Below are positions 16,716-25,952 of a stretch of DNA of 64,000 bases, piece by piece. Origin of the DNA: DASRWI01 sp035654655 (GTDB taxonomy: Bacteria; Bacteroidota; Ignavibacteria; Ignavibacteriales; Ignavibacteriaceae); the NCBI GenBank assembly GCA_035654655.1, contig DASRWI010000009.1, forward strand, positions 1 through 64,000, read 5' to 3'. The translations under genes and the position numbers were made by a program. Under the pieces are notes generated by a model that worked only from the letters and a program-made list of their open reading frames with translations, was not told where the DNA came from and searched no databases. Numbering within the stretch: position 1 is the first letter of the stretch; the number at the start of each line of letters is the position of its first letter.

Positions 16716-16767
16716 CCAGAGATCACTACGTCGTCCCGAACAAGTTAGGAACTTCTCGTGATGACAG
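16716..16767 (-). repeat. Dispersed repeat copy F (inverted)
   Basis: It begins CCAGAGATCACTACGTCG and ends CTCGTGATGACAG. The outer 12 bases pair with the start of copy E (11 of 12), and the inner CAGAGATC pairs with its end. A roughly 30-base AT-rich loop separates the arms. No gene lies inside, so this looks like a gene-less (REPIN/MITE-like) unit. Confidence 0.8.
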
Positions 16768-16813
16768 AAATGTAATGACTTTAAAATAAAAAAAGCTGCC
16801 TATTAAGCAACAT

Positions 16814-16842
16814 AAAAAAAACCACGACTGAAGTCGTGGGTT
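16814..16842 (-). terminator. Terminator of mdh
   Basis: CCACGACT (16822-16829) and AGTCGTGG (16832-16839) form an 8-bp perfect stem. On the minus strand the hairpin is followed by a run of eight T residues (A-run 16814-16821 on the plus strand). It lies just past the mdh stop. Confidence 0.88.
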
Positions 16843-16870
16843 AACCTGAAAAAGTTTTTTATTTTAATCT

Positions 16871-17836
16871 CTACAACCCTAATCTATCCATATCAGCAAC
16901 TAATTCTCTAACAGCTTTTACTGAATTATCCATTAATTTCTGTTCTTCTTCATTCAGTGTAAGTTCAACAATTCTTTCAACTCCACCTTTACCTATAACA
17001 GCCGGAACTCCTACATAATACCCATCAACTCCAAATTCACCTTTTAAATATGCACAAACAGGGAGTACTCTTTTCTCATCAAACAAAACTGCTTTTGTCA
17101 TTTGGATAGCTGCCGCTGCAGGGGAGTAAAATGCTGAACCTGTCTTTAATAATTTTACAACTTCACCACCAGCCATTTTGGTACGTTCAACCATTGCTGT
17201 CATTACTTCTTTAGCTTTATCTGCACTGCCATATTTTCTTTCAAGCAATTCCATTACAGGAATACCATTAACATTAGCATATCTTACTAATGGAACCATA
17301 GTATCACCATGTCCTCCAAGGACTAATGCATTAATATCTTTAACAGATACTCCTAATTCCCAAGCAATGAATGTTGAAAAGCGTGATGAATCAAGAATGC
17401 CTGCCTGACCGAATACTCTGTTTTCAGGAAAACCAGTAATCTTTTTGAACAATGTTACCATTGCATCTAATGGATTTGAAATAATAATAACAGTAGCATC
17501 AGGTGCATATTGTTTTACATTCTCTGCAACTGTTCTCATTATTTTTGCATTAGTTACTAAAAGGTCATCGCGGCTCATTCCTGGTTTACGGGGTAATCCT
17601 GCTGTAATAATAACTACATCAGAATCTTTTATATCTTCATATGAATTAGTACCTTTTACGTGGACATCAAAGCCATCTATTCTTGCAGCTTCAGCAATAT
17701 CCAATGTTTTACCTTGAGGAAGGTCTTCTACGATATCAAATAAAATCACATCTCCTAATTCTTTTAAAGCAGATAACTGAGTTAATACACCCCCAATTTG
17801 ACCACCACCAATAAGAGAAATTTTGTTTCTTCGCAT
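16871..17836 (-). CDS. mdh: Malate dehydrogenase (LDH-like type)
   Basis: A 321-residue NAD-dependent malate dehydrogenase of the TCA cycle. The Rossmann motif is ISLIGGGQIGG, with Asp in ILFDIVEDLPQGKTLDI for NAD selectivity. The substrate arginines are in LPRKPGMSRDDL, with Asn in IIISNPLDAM and catalytic His in VLGGHGDTMVPL. The motif set and the absence of a Gln at the substrate-selective position point to malate rather than lactate. AAGGAG precedes the ATG. A strong terminator follows. The gene downstream of the RsbW-like gene is separated from it by 76 bases. Confidence 0.95.
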   Translation of the reverse strand: MRRNKISLIGGGQIGGVLTQLSALKELGDVILFDIVEDLPQGKTLDIAEAARIDGFDVHVKGTNSYEDIKDSDVVIITAGLPRKPGMSRDDLLVTNAKIMRTVAENVKQYAPDATVIIISNPLDAMVTLFKKITGFPENRVFGQAGILDSSRFSTFIAWELGVSVKDINALVLGGHGDTMVPLVRYANVNGIPVMELLERKYGSADKAKEVMTAMVERTKMAGGEVVKLLKTGSAFYSPAAAAIQMTKAVLFDEKRVLPVCAYLKGEFGVDGYYVGVPAVIGKGGVERIVELTLNEEEQKLMDNSVKAVRELVADMDRLGL

Positions 17837-17912
17837 TATAACTCCTTAAAATTTTATGACATAAATTAAAATAAAGAATTAACTATAAAATTGACAAACG
17901 ATGATTGTAGAA

Positions 17913-18329
17913 TTAATCATCAATATGCATTAAAAGAATTGTCTCAGTTCCCTCAGGAGTAATCTTATACTTAACATCATCCATATAAACTTTCATAAGA
18001 TATAGTCCTCGTCCACTATCTTTAAGAAGATTTTCCGGTTCAGTAGGATCAGGAACGACATCCGGATTAAACCCATTTCCCTGATCTTTAATAGTTATTA
18101 TCAAATCATTTTCAAACTTATGTGCTTCAATAAAAACTAATTTATCAGGGTTGCTTTTATTCCCGTGAATTATAGCATTTGTTACTGCTTCAGTTACTGC
18201 CAATAAAATATTTTGGATTTTACTTTCAGGAACCCCTAGTTCTACTGAAAAATAATTTACAAATTCTTCAACCGTTAAAAGGTTAACCGAGTTGCTTTCT
18301 ATTGCTAAAGTATATTTTTCTTGTGGCAA
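17913..18329 (-). CDS. RsbW-like anti-sigma factor/serine kinase ATPase domain protein
   Basis: A 138-residue single HATPase_c domain protein of the RsbW/SpoIIAB type. The N-box LLAVTEAVTNAIIHGNK and the G-boxes DQGNGFNPD and DSGRGLYLMKVYMD are intact. Such proteins bind a sigma factor or phosphorylate an STAS-domain antagonist. Neither partner is adjacent, so the target is unknown. The start is TTG at 18329, the only reasonable initiator in frame before the conserved region; no strong ribosome binding site is seen. Confidence 0.82.
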   Translation of the reverse strand: MPQEKYTLAIESNSVNLLTVEEFVNYFSVELGVPESKIQNILLAVTEAVTNAIIHGNKSNPDKLVFIEAHKFENDLIITIKDQGNGFNPDVVPDPTEPENLLKDSGRGLYLMKVYMDDVKYKITPEGTETILLMHIDD

Positions 18330-18372
18330 AATCTTACTTAATATTATATTTTAAAAAATAACTAAAATAAAA

Positions 18373-20271
18373 TTAAAAATTCCAATTAATATCTAAAGAT
18401 AAATTTATTTGTTCTCTTTTTAAATTGTCTGCATTTATATATTCGAACCAGGTATAAAATCTTGCGTTAATGTTGTCCTGGTTAAACCACGTTATATCCA
18501 GAACAGGACCATTGCTTAAGTACTCAGAATATTTTGTCTTAATATTATTTATATAATTAAAAGTATTTAAGGAAAATACTCGATATCCAACTGCAAATTC
18601 TAAATCATTATAGAAGATAGAAGTTCTTGGTTCAATAAGATATTCCTGAAGATACCTGTTGGGTCTTATCTTAAATGTTTGTTGTCTAAAGTCACCCTGT
18701 TCTGAAAGTTTAAGGTAAGTAAAAATGTGAACACCAAATCTTTTATTAAATCTATAGGAAGAAGAATCAAGCATTGAAATCTGGCGGAAAGTAAAGCTTC
18801 TGTAATTTGGATTTATATCTTCAAAGTCATAAACTGTATAGTTAGCTGAAACATCAAATGAATTTGTTGAAACAAGTTTTTTGCCTTTGTAAATACCACC
18901 GGTAGTAAATTTTATTACTTTATTAATATTGTTATTTGAACTTTTTTCTGAGAATAAATAAACTAAATGATTCATTGTTCCTTCAGCGGCTGCAAAAGCT
19001 TCAAAGAAAGGGGAGAGGATACGATTATATTTTAATCTAAGAATACTTAAAGTTTCATCTCTATCATCAAAATTTTCAATGCTTGGAGTATCATAGATTA
19101 ACTTATTTTGAAGAGCACTAAAGTAAATGATATCCTTACTTGTAATTTTATATGAACCGCTAAGCGATAAAGCAATTCTTTGAGAAGTATTATTCTTTTG
19201 GCTTTCCAACTTTGAACGTGTTTCGTAAAGGTCCTGATTTGCTCCAGCAATATTTTTTGTCAGATGATTTTCATTTCTTTCACTGTAAATCAACCTTAAA
19301 AAACTATTAAGATTTCTGGAACTATAATTAAGCGAAGATTCAATATCAAATCTTAATTCTTTTACCTTGGTATCAAAAGAAGAAATAGAAAAATTATTAC
19401 TTGATTTATAATTTATATCCCTGTCTATTTCTCTCCAGAAAACTTTAGTAAGTACATCTAACCTAAATACTTCAAGAAAATTATTTAACCTCAAATTATC
19501 TTGAATTAAATAATCAACTTCTTTTCTTTTCTGATTATTATTTTTAACATTAAATTCACGTTCAATAACTGAATCGGCATCAAAGTAAAAATCTTTTTTA
19601 TTCATTATAAAAGCAGAGCTAAAGGAATTGCTCACATTTTGATTAATAATATTATCAACAATTAAGTTGTAATTATGAAGAATATTAGTCCTGGGGAGAA
19701 TGTCTTCTTTCTTGAATCTCATTATGGAAGAAATATTGAAATCAGAAACATCAAGACCTGCAATTAAACCTTCGCCTCCGTAACTTAATCCATTATCAAT
19801 TTCGCCAATTTGCCTGTTGGATGTATAGCCTAAAAAAGGAACAAACTTTATATTGCGTTGTGGAGAAAACTCAAAGAAGATATTTCCTGTTGAATTTGAA
19901 GCCTGGTTAATTTCAATTTTTCTATTATCAGAATAAATGCTATTAGAACCAAATACTCCAACACCTAACATATCATTTAATTTATATCTGCTTCTTAATG
20001 TTAAAGATTGCTCATCTCTAATACTTTTATCAGTATACTTAATTAATGTTGAATGATAATTTTCTTTTACATAAACATTTACTTTATCAAAGTCATTAAA
20101 ATATAAAAATGAAGTAGTTAAGTAATTGGTATTTAATTGTTTTTCAAATCTTGAAGATAAGTTATTCTGCGGGGTATTTATAAATAAAATATTTAAACTA
20201 TCACTTAAAACTGTTTGAGCAGATATGGATATACTGACAAATATTAAGATGTAAAATATATTGTTAAACAA
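18373..20271 (-). CDS. Predicted outer-membrane beta-barrel protein, unknown function
   Basis: A 632-residue protein with a signal peptide (MFNNIFYILIFVSISISAQ). It is followed throughout by alternating hydrophobic/polar strands rich in Asn, Ser, Tyr and Phe, such as SLTLRSRYKLNDMLGVGVFG and RIALSLSGSYKITSKD. It ends in SLDINWNF, an aromatic C-terminus typical of outer-membrane barrels. There is no TonB box or plug domain. It lies 14 bases downstream of the FnIII lipoprotein gene and probably forms an envelope pair with it. I recognise no specific family. Confidence 0.75.
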   Translation of the reverse strand: MFNNIFYILIFVSISISAQTVLSDSLNILFINTPQNNLSSRFEKQLNTNYLTTSFLYFNDFDKVNVYVKENYHSTLIKYTDKSIRDEQSLTLRSRYKLNDMLGVGVFGSNSIYSDNRKIEINQASNSTGNIFFEFSPQRNIKFVPFLGYTSNRQIGEIDNGLSYGGEGLIAGLDVSDFNISSIMRFKKEDILPRTNILHNYNLIVDNIINQNVSNSFSSAFIMNKKDFYFDADSVIEREFNVKNNNQKRKEVDYLIQDNLRLNNFLEVFRLDVLTKVFWREIDRDINYKSSNNFSISSFDTKVKELRFDIESSLNYSSRNLNSFLRLIYSERNENHLTKNIAGANQDLYETRSKLESQKNNTSQRIALSLSGSYKITSKDIIYFSALQNKLIYDTPSIENFDDRDETLSILRLKYNRILSPFFEAFAAAEGTMNHLVYLFSEKSSNNNINKVIKFTTGGIYKGKKLVSTNSFDVSANYTVYDFEDINPNYRSFTFRQISMLDSSSYRFNKRFGVHIFTYLKLSEQGDFRQQTFKIRPNRYLQEYLIEPRTSIFYNDLEFAVGYRVFSLNTFNYINNIKTKYSEYLSNGPVLDITWFNQDNINARFYTWFEYINADNLKREQINLSLDINWNF

Positions 20272-20285
20272 TTACCAAACCATAT

Positions 20286-21281
20286 TTATGGAATAAGAGT
20301 AAATGAAAATAGATCAGTAATACTATTGGGTTCAGAGAAACTTTTTGTAAAGGTAACAATTCTCCAAAAGTATTTAGTATTATATTCAAAATAAGTATAA
20401 TTCAAACCTATGTCCAACGTATCATTCAATAAATTACTATTGAAATCATTACTCCACAACTCTCCATAAAATTCATTTGGCTGAAGTATTACCTTATAAG
20501 TTGCAGGTTGAGGTAACGTTATAATTTTGAAGTTGTTAAAAAATCTAACTCGTGAGTTATTCGCAGGAAATACTAATTTGGGTAAATCCAGGATTAAATC
20601 ACTACTTTCATTACTAAAAGTACTCTCCAAACCACCTTTATCCACAGCTGTTATTTTGTAATAATAAGTTTTGTAAAGTTCAATTGAAACTGTATCCTTA
20701 AAAGTTGAAATATTTGAAGTTCCAATAAGATTAGTGCTGTCAGGTTGAAAACCTTCTACTGTACTTCTATATATATTATAATAAGAAACATCTGATTCCG
20801 TATTTGTCATCCATTTTAAGAACATATACTTTCTGCCATTCCAATTTCTTCCAAATGCTTGAAAATCATTTGGTCTGTTCGGCTTAAATTTATTAGACGG
20901 AATTGCTGATATTTCATTAGAAAAATCACTTTCCAGGTTTGTCAAATCAACTGAAGTAACTTTGTAGAAGTAGGTTTCTTCATATTCGAGGGAATCATCA
21001 AAATAATAGTAGTTCTTTGTAGAAGCTATTAAAATATAATCAGTCTTATTTGTTCTACGATATACGTTATATCCTTTAAGGTCAGGTTCATTATTCTTCT
21101 TCCATTCAATGTCTATGGTGCCGTCAGTTGCATTATATACAAACAAACCTTGAGGGACAGCAGGAGGCAAGCCATCATCTATCGTTACTATGTTATCTTG
21201 TCTTTCGCAGGAATTTATTAGGAAAACCAGCGATAAAATCAGTAAAAATCGAATCTTTACAAACCACTTTGATTGAAACAT
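20286..21281 (-). CDS. Lipoprotein with two fibronectin type III domains
   Basis: A 331-residue lipoprotein. The signal peptide ends in the lipobox LINSC (lipidated Cys25). Two FnIII domains follow at about 38-130 and 132-230, each with the typical WKKNNEPDLKGYNVYRR / WMTNTESDVSYYNIYRS strand, the YYYKVTSVD / YYYKITAVD strand and a closing L-E-S-[DT]-FSNE loop. The C-terminal about 100 residues (PANNSRVRF through FEYNTKYFWRIVT) look like a further beta-sandwich. It is probably on the outer membrane and co-transcribed with the beta-barrel gene. The partner or substrate is unknown. Confidence 0.82.
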   Translation of the reverse strand: MFQSKWFVKIRFLLILSLVFLINSCERQDNIVTIDDGLPPAVPQGLFVYNATDGTIDIEWKKNNEPDLKGYNVYRRTNKTDYILIASTKNYYYFDDSLEYEETYFYKVTSVDLTNLESDFSNEISAIPSNKFKPNRPNDFQAFGRNWNGRKYMFLKWMTNTESDVSYYNIYRSTVEGFQPDSTNLIGTSNISTFKDTVSIELYKTYYYKITAVDKGGLESTFSNESSDLILDLPKLVFPANNSRVRFFNNFKIITLPQPATYKVILQPNEFYGELWSNDFNSNLLNDTLDIGLNYTYFEYNTKYFWRIVTFTKSFSEPNSITDLFSFTLIP

Positions 21282-21393
21282 AATAATGGTGATTGAGTAT
21301 AATTTCTGTTATAATAAATTAGTTATTTTAGTTAACTTAAATTAGAATTTTATGGAAATAAAGTAAATATTATGTGACAATTTACTTTGAAAA

Positions 21394-21420
21394 TTGACAA
21401 ACATTCATAAAATCAATAAT
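21394..21420 (+). promoter_or_regulatory. Candidate promoter of nuo operon
   Basis: TTGACA (21394-21399) is followed by AATAAT (21415-21420) with a 15-base spacer, short of the usual 17. It lies 26 bases before the nuoA ATG. Confidence 0.35.
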
Positions 21421-21446
21421 TTTAGCGCTCTTAAACTAAAAATAAC

Positions 21447-21812
21447 ATGATTAATTATATACCAATAATACTTGTAATAATTGTAGCTGTCATCTTTGCT
21501 GTTGCTGCAGTTGCTTCATCAAAAATATTTGGTCCTCAAAGACCAAATCAAGCAAAGCTTTCCACATATGAAAGTGGGATGAAACCAATAGGTACAACTC
21601 ACGAAAGAGTTTCCATTAAATATTATTTAGTGGGAATGTTATTCATTATTTTCGACCTTGAAGTAATTTTTGTTTATCCCTGGGCAGTTCAATTTAGAAA
21701 ATTATTTAATGAATATGGAATAAATGTTTTTGTATCTATGGTAATATTTTTAGTGGTATTAGAATTAGGTTATTTATATGTGTATAAGAAAGGTGGATTT
21801 AGATGGGATTAG
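21447..21812 (+). CDS. nuoA: NADH-quinone oxidoreductase subunit A
   Basis: A 121-residue membrane subunit with three hydrophobic helices. The family signature is YESGMKPIGTTHERVSIKYY, with FDLEVIFVYPWA in the second helix. It belongs to the membrane arm next to the quinone channel of complex I. It is the first gene of a nuoABCDEF operon and overlaps nuoB by 10 bases. Confidence 0.96.
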   Translation: MINYIPIILVIIVAVIFAVAAVASSKIFGPQRPNQAKLSTYESGMKPIGTTHERVSIKYYLVGMLFIIFDLEVIFVYPWAVQFRKLFNEYGINVFVSMVIFLVVLELGYLYVYKKGGFRWD

Positions 21813-22321
21813 AAGCGAAATTAGGAGAAGAAGGTTTCTTTACAACAAAAGTTAATGAGTTAGTTGCGTGGTCAAGAAAAAATTCAGTATGGCCTATGCC
21901 TATGGGTATTTCCTGCTGTGCTATTGAAATGATGGCAGCCGGTGACCCAAAATACGATATAGCAAGGTTCGGTTCTGAAGTAATGCGTTTTACTCCGAGA
22001 CAATGCGATTTAATGATTGTTGCTGGAACTGTTACTTATAAAATGGCTCACGTAGTTCGTAAGATTTATGATCAAATGCCTGACCCGAAATGGGTTATTG
22101 CAATGGGTGCCTGCACATCTTCGGGTGGTATGTACCGTTCATATAATGTGGTTCAAGGTATTGATCAATTTTTACCGGTTGATATTTATCTTGCGGGATG
22201 TCCTCCAAGACCTGATAACTTATTGAATGCTTTAATCCAAATTCAGGATAAAATTGGTAGAAGCAAGGCAAATGAATTTAAGGACAGACCTATGCCGGAA
22301 TTAAACGTTCTTAATCAATAA
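21803..22321 (+). CDS. nuoB: NADH-quinone oxidoreductase subunit B
   Basis: A 172-residue subunit carrying the terminal 4Fe-4S cluster N2. The Cys ligands are in GISCCAIEMMA, AMGACTSSGGMY and LAGCPPRPDNLL. ARFGSEVMRFTPRQCDLMIVAG is present before them as in all NuoB. It starts inside the end of nuoA. Confidence 0.97.
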   Translation: MGLEAKLGEEGFFTTKVNELVAWSRKNSVWPMPMGISCCAIEMMAAGDPKYDIARFGSEVMRFTPRQCDLMIVAGTVTYKMAHVVRKIYDQMPDPKWVIAMGACTSSGGMYRSYNVVQGIDQFLPVDIYLAGCPPRPDNLLNALIQIQDKIGRSKANEFKDRPMPELNVLNQ

Positions 22322-22327
22322 TAATAA

Positions 22328-22834
22328 ATGAATAATCAAGAATTACAAGAATTAATTGTTAAAAAAATAAAAGAAAATTCACCTGATGCTATAATTTCAA
22401 CTAATGAGTATCGCGGTGAATTTTCTTTGCTTTTAAATAAGGCAAATATTGTTCAGGTTTGTAAATTATTAAAAGAAGACCCGGAATTTCAATTTATATT
22501 ATGTGAAGATGTTTCAGGAGTTGATTGGGCAAGAAGAAAAAATAGATTCAGTGTAGTTTATCATATTTTCTCTTTTAAATTAAGGTATAGATTAAGATTA
22601 AAAGTTGATGTTGATGAAAGTGATTTAAATGTTGATTCTGTTTCATCTGTTTGGGAAACAGCTAACTGGCACGAAAGAGAAGCTTATGATATGTTCGGTA
22701 TAATATTTAATAATCATCCTGACTTAAGAAGAATGTATATGCCTGAAGATTTTGAATATTATCCTCTTAGAAAAGAATTTCCTTTGATGGGTATACCGGG
22801 ATCTCAACCCCTTCCTAAGAAGGAGAGAACATAA
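22328..22834 (+). CDS. nuoC: NADH-quinone oxidoreductase subunit C
   Basis: A 168-residue 30-kDa-type peripheral subunit, not fused to NuoD. The signature WETANWHEREAYDMFGIIFN with HPDLRRMYMPEDFEYYPLRK is clear. It stabilises NuoD in the hydrogenase-like module of complex I. It starts 6 bases after nuoB and ends one base before nuoD. Confidence 0.96.
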   Translation: MNNQELQELIVKKIKENSPDAIISTNEYRGEFSLLLNKANIVQVCKLLKEDPEFQFILCEDVSGVDWARRKNRFSVVYHIFSFKLRYRLRLKVDVDESDLNVDSVSSVWETANWHEREAYDMFGIIFNNHPDLRRMYMPEDFEYYPLRKEFPLMGIPGSQPLPKKERT

Positions 22835-22835
22835 T

Positions 22836-24089
22836 ATGGAAAAATTAAGAAAAGAAGATGTTCACCCAAGCATTATTAAAACTTTATTAGGAAAAGATTC
22901 TAACATCACTGTCGAAGATGCTCTTGATAATGAAATGATTTTGAATATGGGACCTCAGCACCCGGCAACCCACGGTGTACTTAGATTAGTCCTTCGTCTT
23001 GATGGTGAAACAATAGTTGCCTGCGTTCCTGAGCTAGGCTATCTTCATAGGGGATATGAGAAGATGGCTGAGAATATGACCTATATGGAATTTATTCCTC
23101 ATACCGATAGATTGGATTACATTGCTCCAATGGCAAACAATGTTGCTTATGCACTTGCTGTTGAAAAAGTTGCAGGTATTGAAGCACCACCAAGAGCTCA
23201 ATACATTCGAATGATGGTTGTAGAGCTTGCAAGAATAGCTTCTCACTTGGTTTCAATTGGTTCCTTGGCAATGGACGTTGGTGCTCTTACCGTTTTCTTG
23301 TGGACATTAAGAGAAAGAGAAAAAATTCTTGATATATGGGATATTCTTTGCGGGGCAAGATTTACGAATACATATACAAGAATTGGAGGTGTTGCAAATG
23401 ATGCTCAACCTGAAGCACTTAAATTAGCCAAATGGTTTGTTGAGCAATTTCCTGAAAACCTGGATGAAGTTGAAAAACTTCTTAATGGTAATAGAATATT
23501 TGTTGAACGTCTTGATGGCGTTGGACGTATATCTCAGGAAGATGCTATTAAGATTGGATTTACTGGTCCAAACTTAAGAGCAACCGGATTAGAATTCGAT
23601 TTAAGAAGAGCAACACCTTATTTATTTTATAATGATATTGATTTTAAAATTCCTACATATACAGAAGGTGATTGCCTTGCAAGATATTTCCTTCGAGTAG
23701 ATGAATGCAGGGAAAGTGCAAAAATAGTTGCTCAGGTTATAGATAAAATGCCTGCCGGCGATACAATTTTAAATCAGCCAAAAAGAGTTCTTCCGAGAAA
23801 AACAGAAATTTATACCAAGATGGAAGAGCTTATACACGATTTTATGATTGTTAATTTTGGCATCAATCCTCCAGAAGGAGAGATTTACAGTGCAGTGGAA
23901 AATCCAAAAGGAGAATTAGGATTTTATATTATCAGTAAGGGAGATGGAAATCCCTGGAGATTTAAAATACGCTCTCCTTCAATGGTTAATTTGCAGGCAA
24001 TATCACAATTAATAAAAGGACATTTAATATCAGATGTTGTTGCAATTGTCGGCAGCATTGATCCTATTATGGGGGAAGCAGATAAATAA
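22836..24089 (+). CDS. nuoD: NADH-quinone oxidoreductase subunit D
   Basis: A 417-residue 49-kDa-type subunit that forms the quinone-binding cavity with NuoB. Family motifs are NMGPQHPATHGVLRL (containing the quinone-site His), ELGYLHRGYEKMAE, TRIGGVAND and the C-terminal IKGHLISDVVAIVGSIDPIMG. It is complete, with a normal C-terminus lacking nickel-ligand Cys pairs as expected for complex I. The next gene begins immediately after its stop. Confidence 0.97.
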   Translation: MEKLRKEDVHPSIIKTLLGKDSNITVEDALDNEMILNMGPQHPATHGVLRLVLRLDGETIVACVPELGYLHRGYEKMAENMTYMEFIPHTDRLDYIAPMANNVAYALAVEKVAGIEAPPRAQYIRMMVVELARIASHLVSIGSLAMDVGALTVFLWTLREREKILDIWDILCGARFTNTYTRIGGVANDAQPEALKLAKWFVEQFPENLDEVEKLLNGNRIFVERLDGVGRISQEDAIKIGFTGPNLRATGLEFDLRRATPYLFYNDIDFKIPTYTEGDCLARYFLRVDECRESAKIVAQVIDKMPAGDTILNQPKRVLPRKTEIYTKMEELIHDFMIVNFGINPPEGEIYSAVENPKGELGFYIISKGDGNPWRFKIRSPSMVNLQAISQLIKGHLISDVVAIVGSIDPIMGEADK

Positions 24090-24581
24090 ATGGAAACAAA
24101 AATGGAATTCACTTTTACAGAAGAAAATAATCAGCGAATAGAAAAAGAAATTAGCAAGTATCCTTTCAAACAAGCTGCAATAATGGCTACATTGTATATT
24201 GCTCAGGAACAGAATGGATGGATATCCAATGAAGTTATGGAAGCAGTTGCTAAAAAACTTGGAATAAATGTTGAAGATGTTTTAGGTGTGGTTTCATTTT
24301 ATACGATGTACCATAAAAAACCAGTAGGCAAATATCATCTTCAGGTTTGCACAAATGTATCCTGTATGTTGAGAGGTGCTTATCCTATCTATGATAAAAT
24401 AAGAGCAAAGCTTGGAATAAATCATAATGAAGTTACATCTGATTCTCACTTCTCACTTGAAGAAGTTGAATGTATGGGTTCCTGCGGAACAGCTCCAATG
24501 ATGGCAGTTAACGAAGATTTTTATGAAAATCTTTCCTTAGAACAAATTGATACTTTAATAGATTCATTTAAAAATAAGTAG
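24090..24581 (+). CDS. nuoE: NADH-quinone oxidoreductase subunit E
   Basis: A 163-residue 24-kDa-type thioredoxin-fold subunit binding a 2Fe-2S cluster. The four Cys ligands are in CTNVSCMLRG and VECMGSCGTAPMM. The preceding VLGVVSFYTMYHKKPVGKYH is characteristic. It forms part of the NADH dehydrogenase module with NuoF. It abuts nuoD directly. Confidence 0.97.
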   Translation: METKMEFTFTEENNQRIEKEISKYPFKQAAIMATLYIAQEQNGWISNEVMEAVAKKLGINVEDVLGVVSFYTMYHKKPVGKYHLQVCTNVSCMLRGAYPIYDKIRAKLGINHNEVTSDSHFSLEEVECMGSCGTAPMMAVNEDFYENLSLEQIDTLIDSFKNK

Positions 24582-24588
24582 AAGGTAA

Positions 24589-25911
24589 ATGGAAAAGATT
24601 GTTTTACCGGATATAGAAAATTTTCATCAGCTTAATGTTTATGAGCAAAATGGCGGTTACTCAGTAGCAAAAAAATGCTTTGGAATGACTACAGATGTTA
24701 TCATTGACCAGGTTAAGAAATCAGGATTACGTGGTAGAGGTGGGGCAGCATTTTCTACAGGTTTAAAGTGGAGCTTTATGCCCAAGACTACTGATAAAGA
24801 AAAATATCTTTGTGTTAATGGTGATGAAAGTGAACCAGGTTCTTTTAAAGATAGACAAATTTTTGAATACAATCCTCATCAATTGATTGAGGGTATTATC
24901 ATTACCTGTTATGCAATTGGTGCAAAGACTGCATACATCTACATAAGAGGAGAGTACTACAAATGGATTAACCTAATGCAAAAAGCGTTAGATGATGCTT
25001 ATGCAGCAGGTTACGTTGGCGATGGAATGAAGGATAAATTTGGAACCGATTTTAAGTTAAATATTTATATTCATAAAGGAGCCGGTGCTTATATCTGCGG
25101 TGAAGAATCATCGCTGATGAATTCGATTGAAGGTAAAAGAGGATATCCAAGAATTAAACCTCCTTTCCCTGCAGTATATGGTTTATGGGGATGTCCAACA
25201 ACAATTAATAATGTTGAAACCCTTACCAATGTTCCTCCAATCATGGATAAAGGATGGGAATGGTTTTCAAAAATTGGTGAACCAAAACATCCCGGTACTA
25301 TTTTATTTGGAGTAAGTGGACATGTAAACAAACCCGGCATTCACGAACTCCCTACAGGCACATTATTAACCGATTTAATTTATAATTATGCAGGCGGAGT
25401 TCCGGGTAATAAAAAGATTATGTGTGTCATTCCCGGTGGTTCTTCAATGCCTCCATTAAGAGGAGATGAACTTGAAGGTATAAAGATGGATGCAGAATCT
25501 TTAAAGGCAATAGGAAGCGGTATAGGTACCGGCGGTGTTATGGTAATGGATGAAGATACTAACCTTGCTGATGTGCTTACCAGAATTGCATATTTTTACT
25601 ATCACGAAAGCTGCGGACAATGTACTCCTTGCCGTGAAGGTACAGGTTGGATGCTAAAGATTTTAAAAAGAATTGCAGCAGGGCATGGAGTAAAAAGTGA
25701 TTTGGACTTATTAGTATCAGTTGCTAATAATATTGAAGGAAATACTATCTGTGCATTAGGTGAAGCTGCAGCATGGCCTGTTAGATTTACAATTACAAAA
25801 TTCAGAGACTACTTTGAAAAGATAGTTAAGGATGAAATAGACTTACCGGTAAAAGAAAAAGTGCACTCAATGCGGCACACAGGTGCACCATTAGGGAATA
25901 TAAAATTCTAA
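24589..25911 (+). CDS. nuoF: NADH-quinone oxidoreductase subunit F
   Basis: A 440-residue 51-kDa-type subunit that binds NADH, FMN and a 4Fe-4S cluster. It shows the NADH/FMN motif GLRGRGGAAFSTGLKW, VNGDESEPGSFKDR, GAGAYICGEESSLMNSIEG and the iron-sulfur ligands in ESCGQCTPCREGTGWM with a later NTICALGEAAAWP. It is the last gene of this nuo cluster. nuoG and the membrane-arm genes nuoH-N do not follow; instead a hairpin terminates the operon. Confidence 0.97.
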   Translation: MEKIVLPDIENFHQLNVYEQNGGYSVAKKCFGMTTDVIIDQVKKSGLRGRGGAAFSTGLKWSFMPKTTDKEKYLCVNGDESEPGSFKDRQIFEYNPHQLIEGIIITCYAIGAKTAYIYIRGEYYKWINLMQKALDDAYAAGYVGDGMKDKFGTDFKLNIYIHKGAGAYICGEESSLMNSIEGKRGYPRIKPPFPAVYGLWGCPTTINNVETLTNVPPIMDKGWEWFSKIGEPKHPGTILFGVSGHVNKPGIHELPTGTLLTDLIYNYAGGVPGNKKIMCVIPGGSSMPPLRGDELEGIKMDAESLKAIGSGIGTGGVMVMDEDTNLADVLTRIAYFYYHESCGQCTPCREGTGWMLKILKRIAAGHGVKSDLDLLVSVANNIEGNTICALGEAAAWPVRFTITKFRDYFEKIVKDEIDLPVKEKVHSMRHTGAPLGNIKF

Positions 25912-25952
25912 AGCAAAAGAATTATTTTTTTTACTTATAAATAAAAAATAAA

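Noticed and set aside
16780..16812. AGCTGCC fragment before the mdh terminator as a second terminator
   Set aside because: AAAAAAAGCTGCCTATTAAGCAAC can form only a weak, mismatched stem and lies beyond the strong mdh hairpin.
17913..18329. RsbW-like protein as the partner of the CHASE kinase
   Set aside because: They are about 39 kb apart, and the domain types do not imply a shared pathway.
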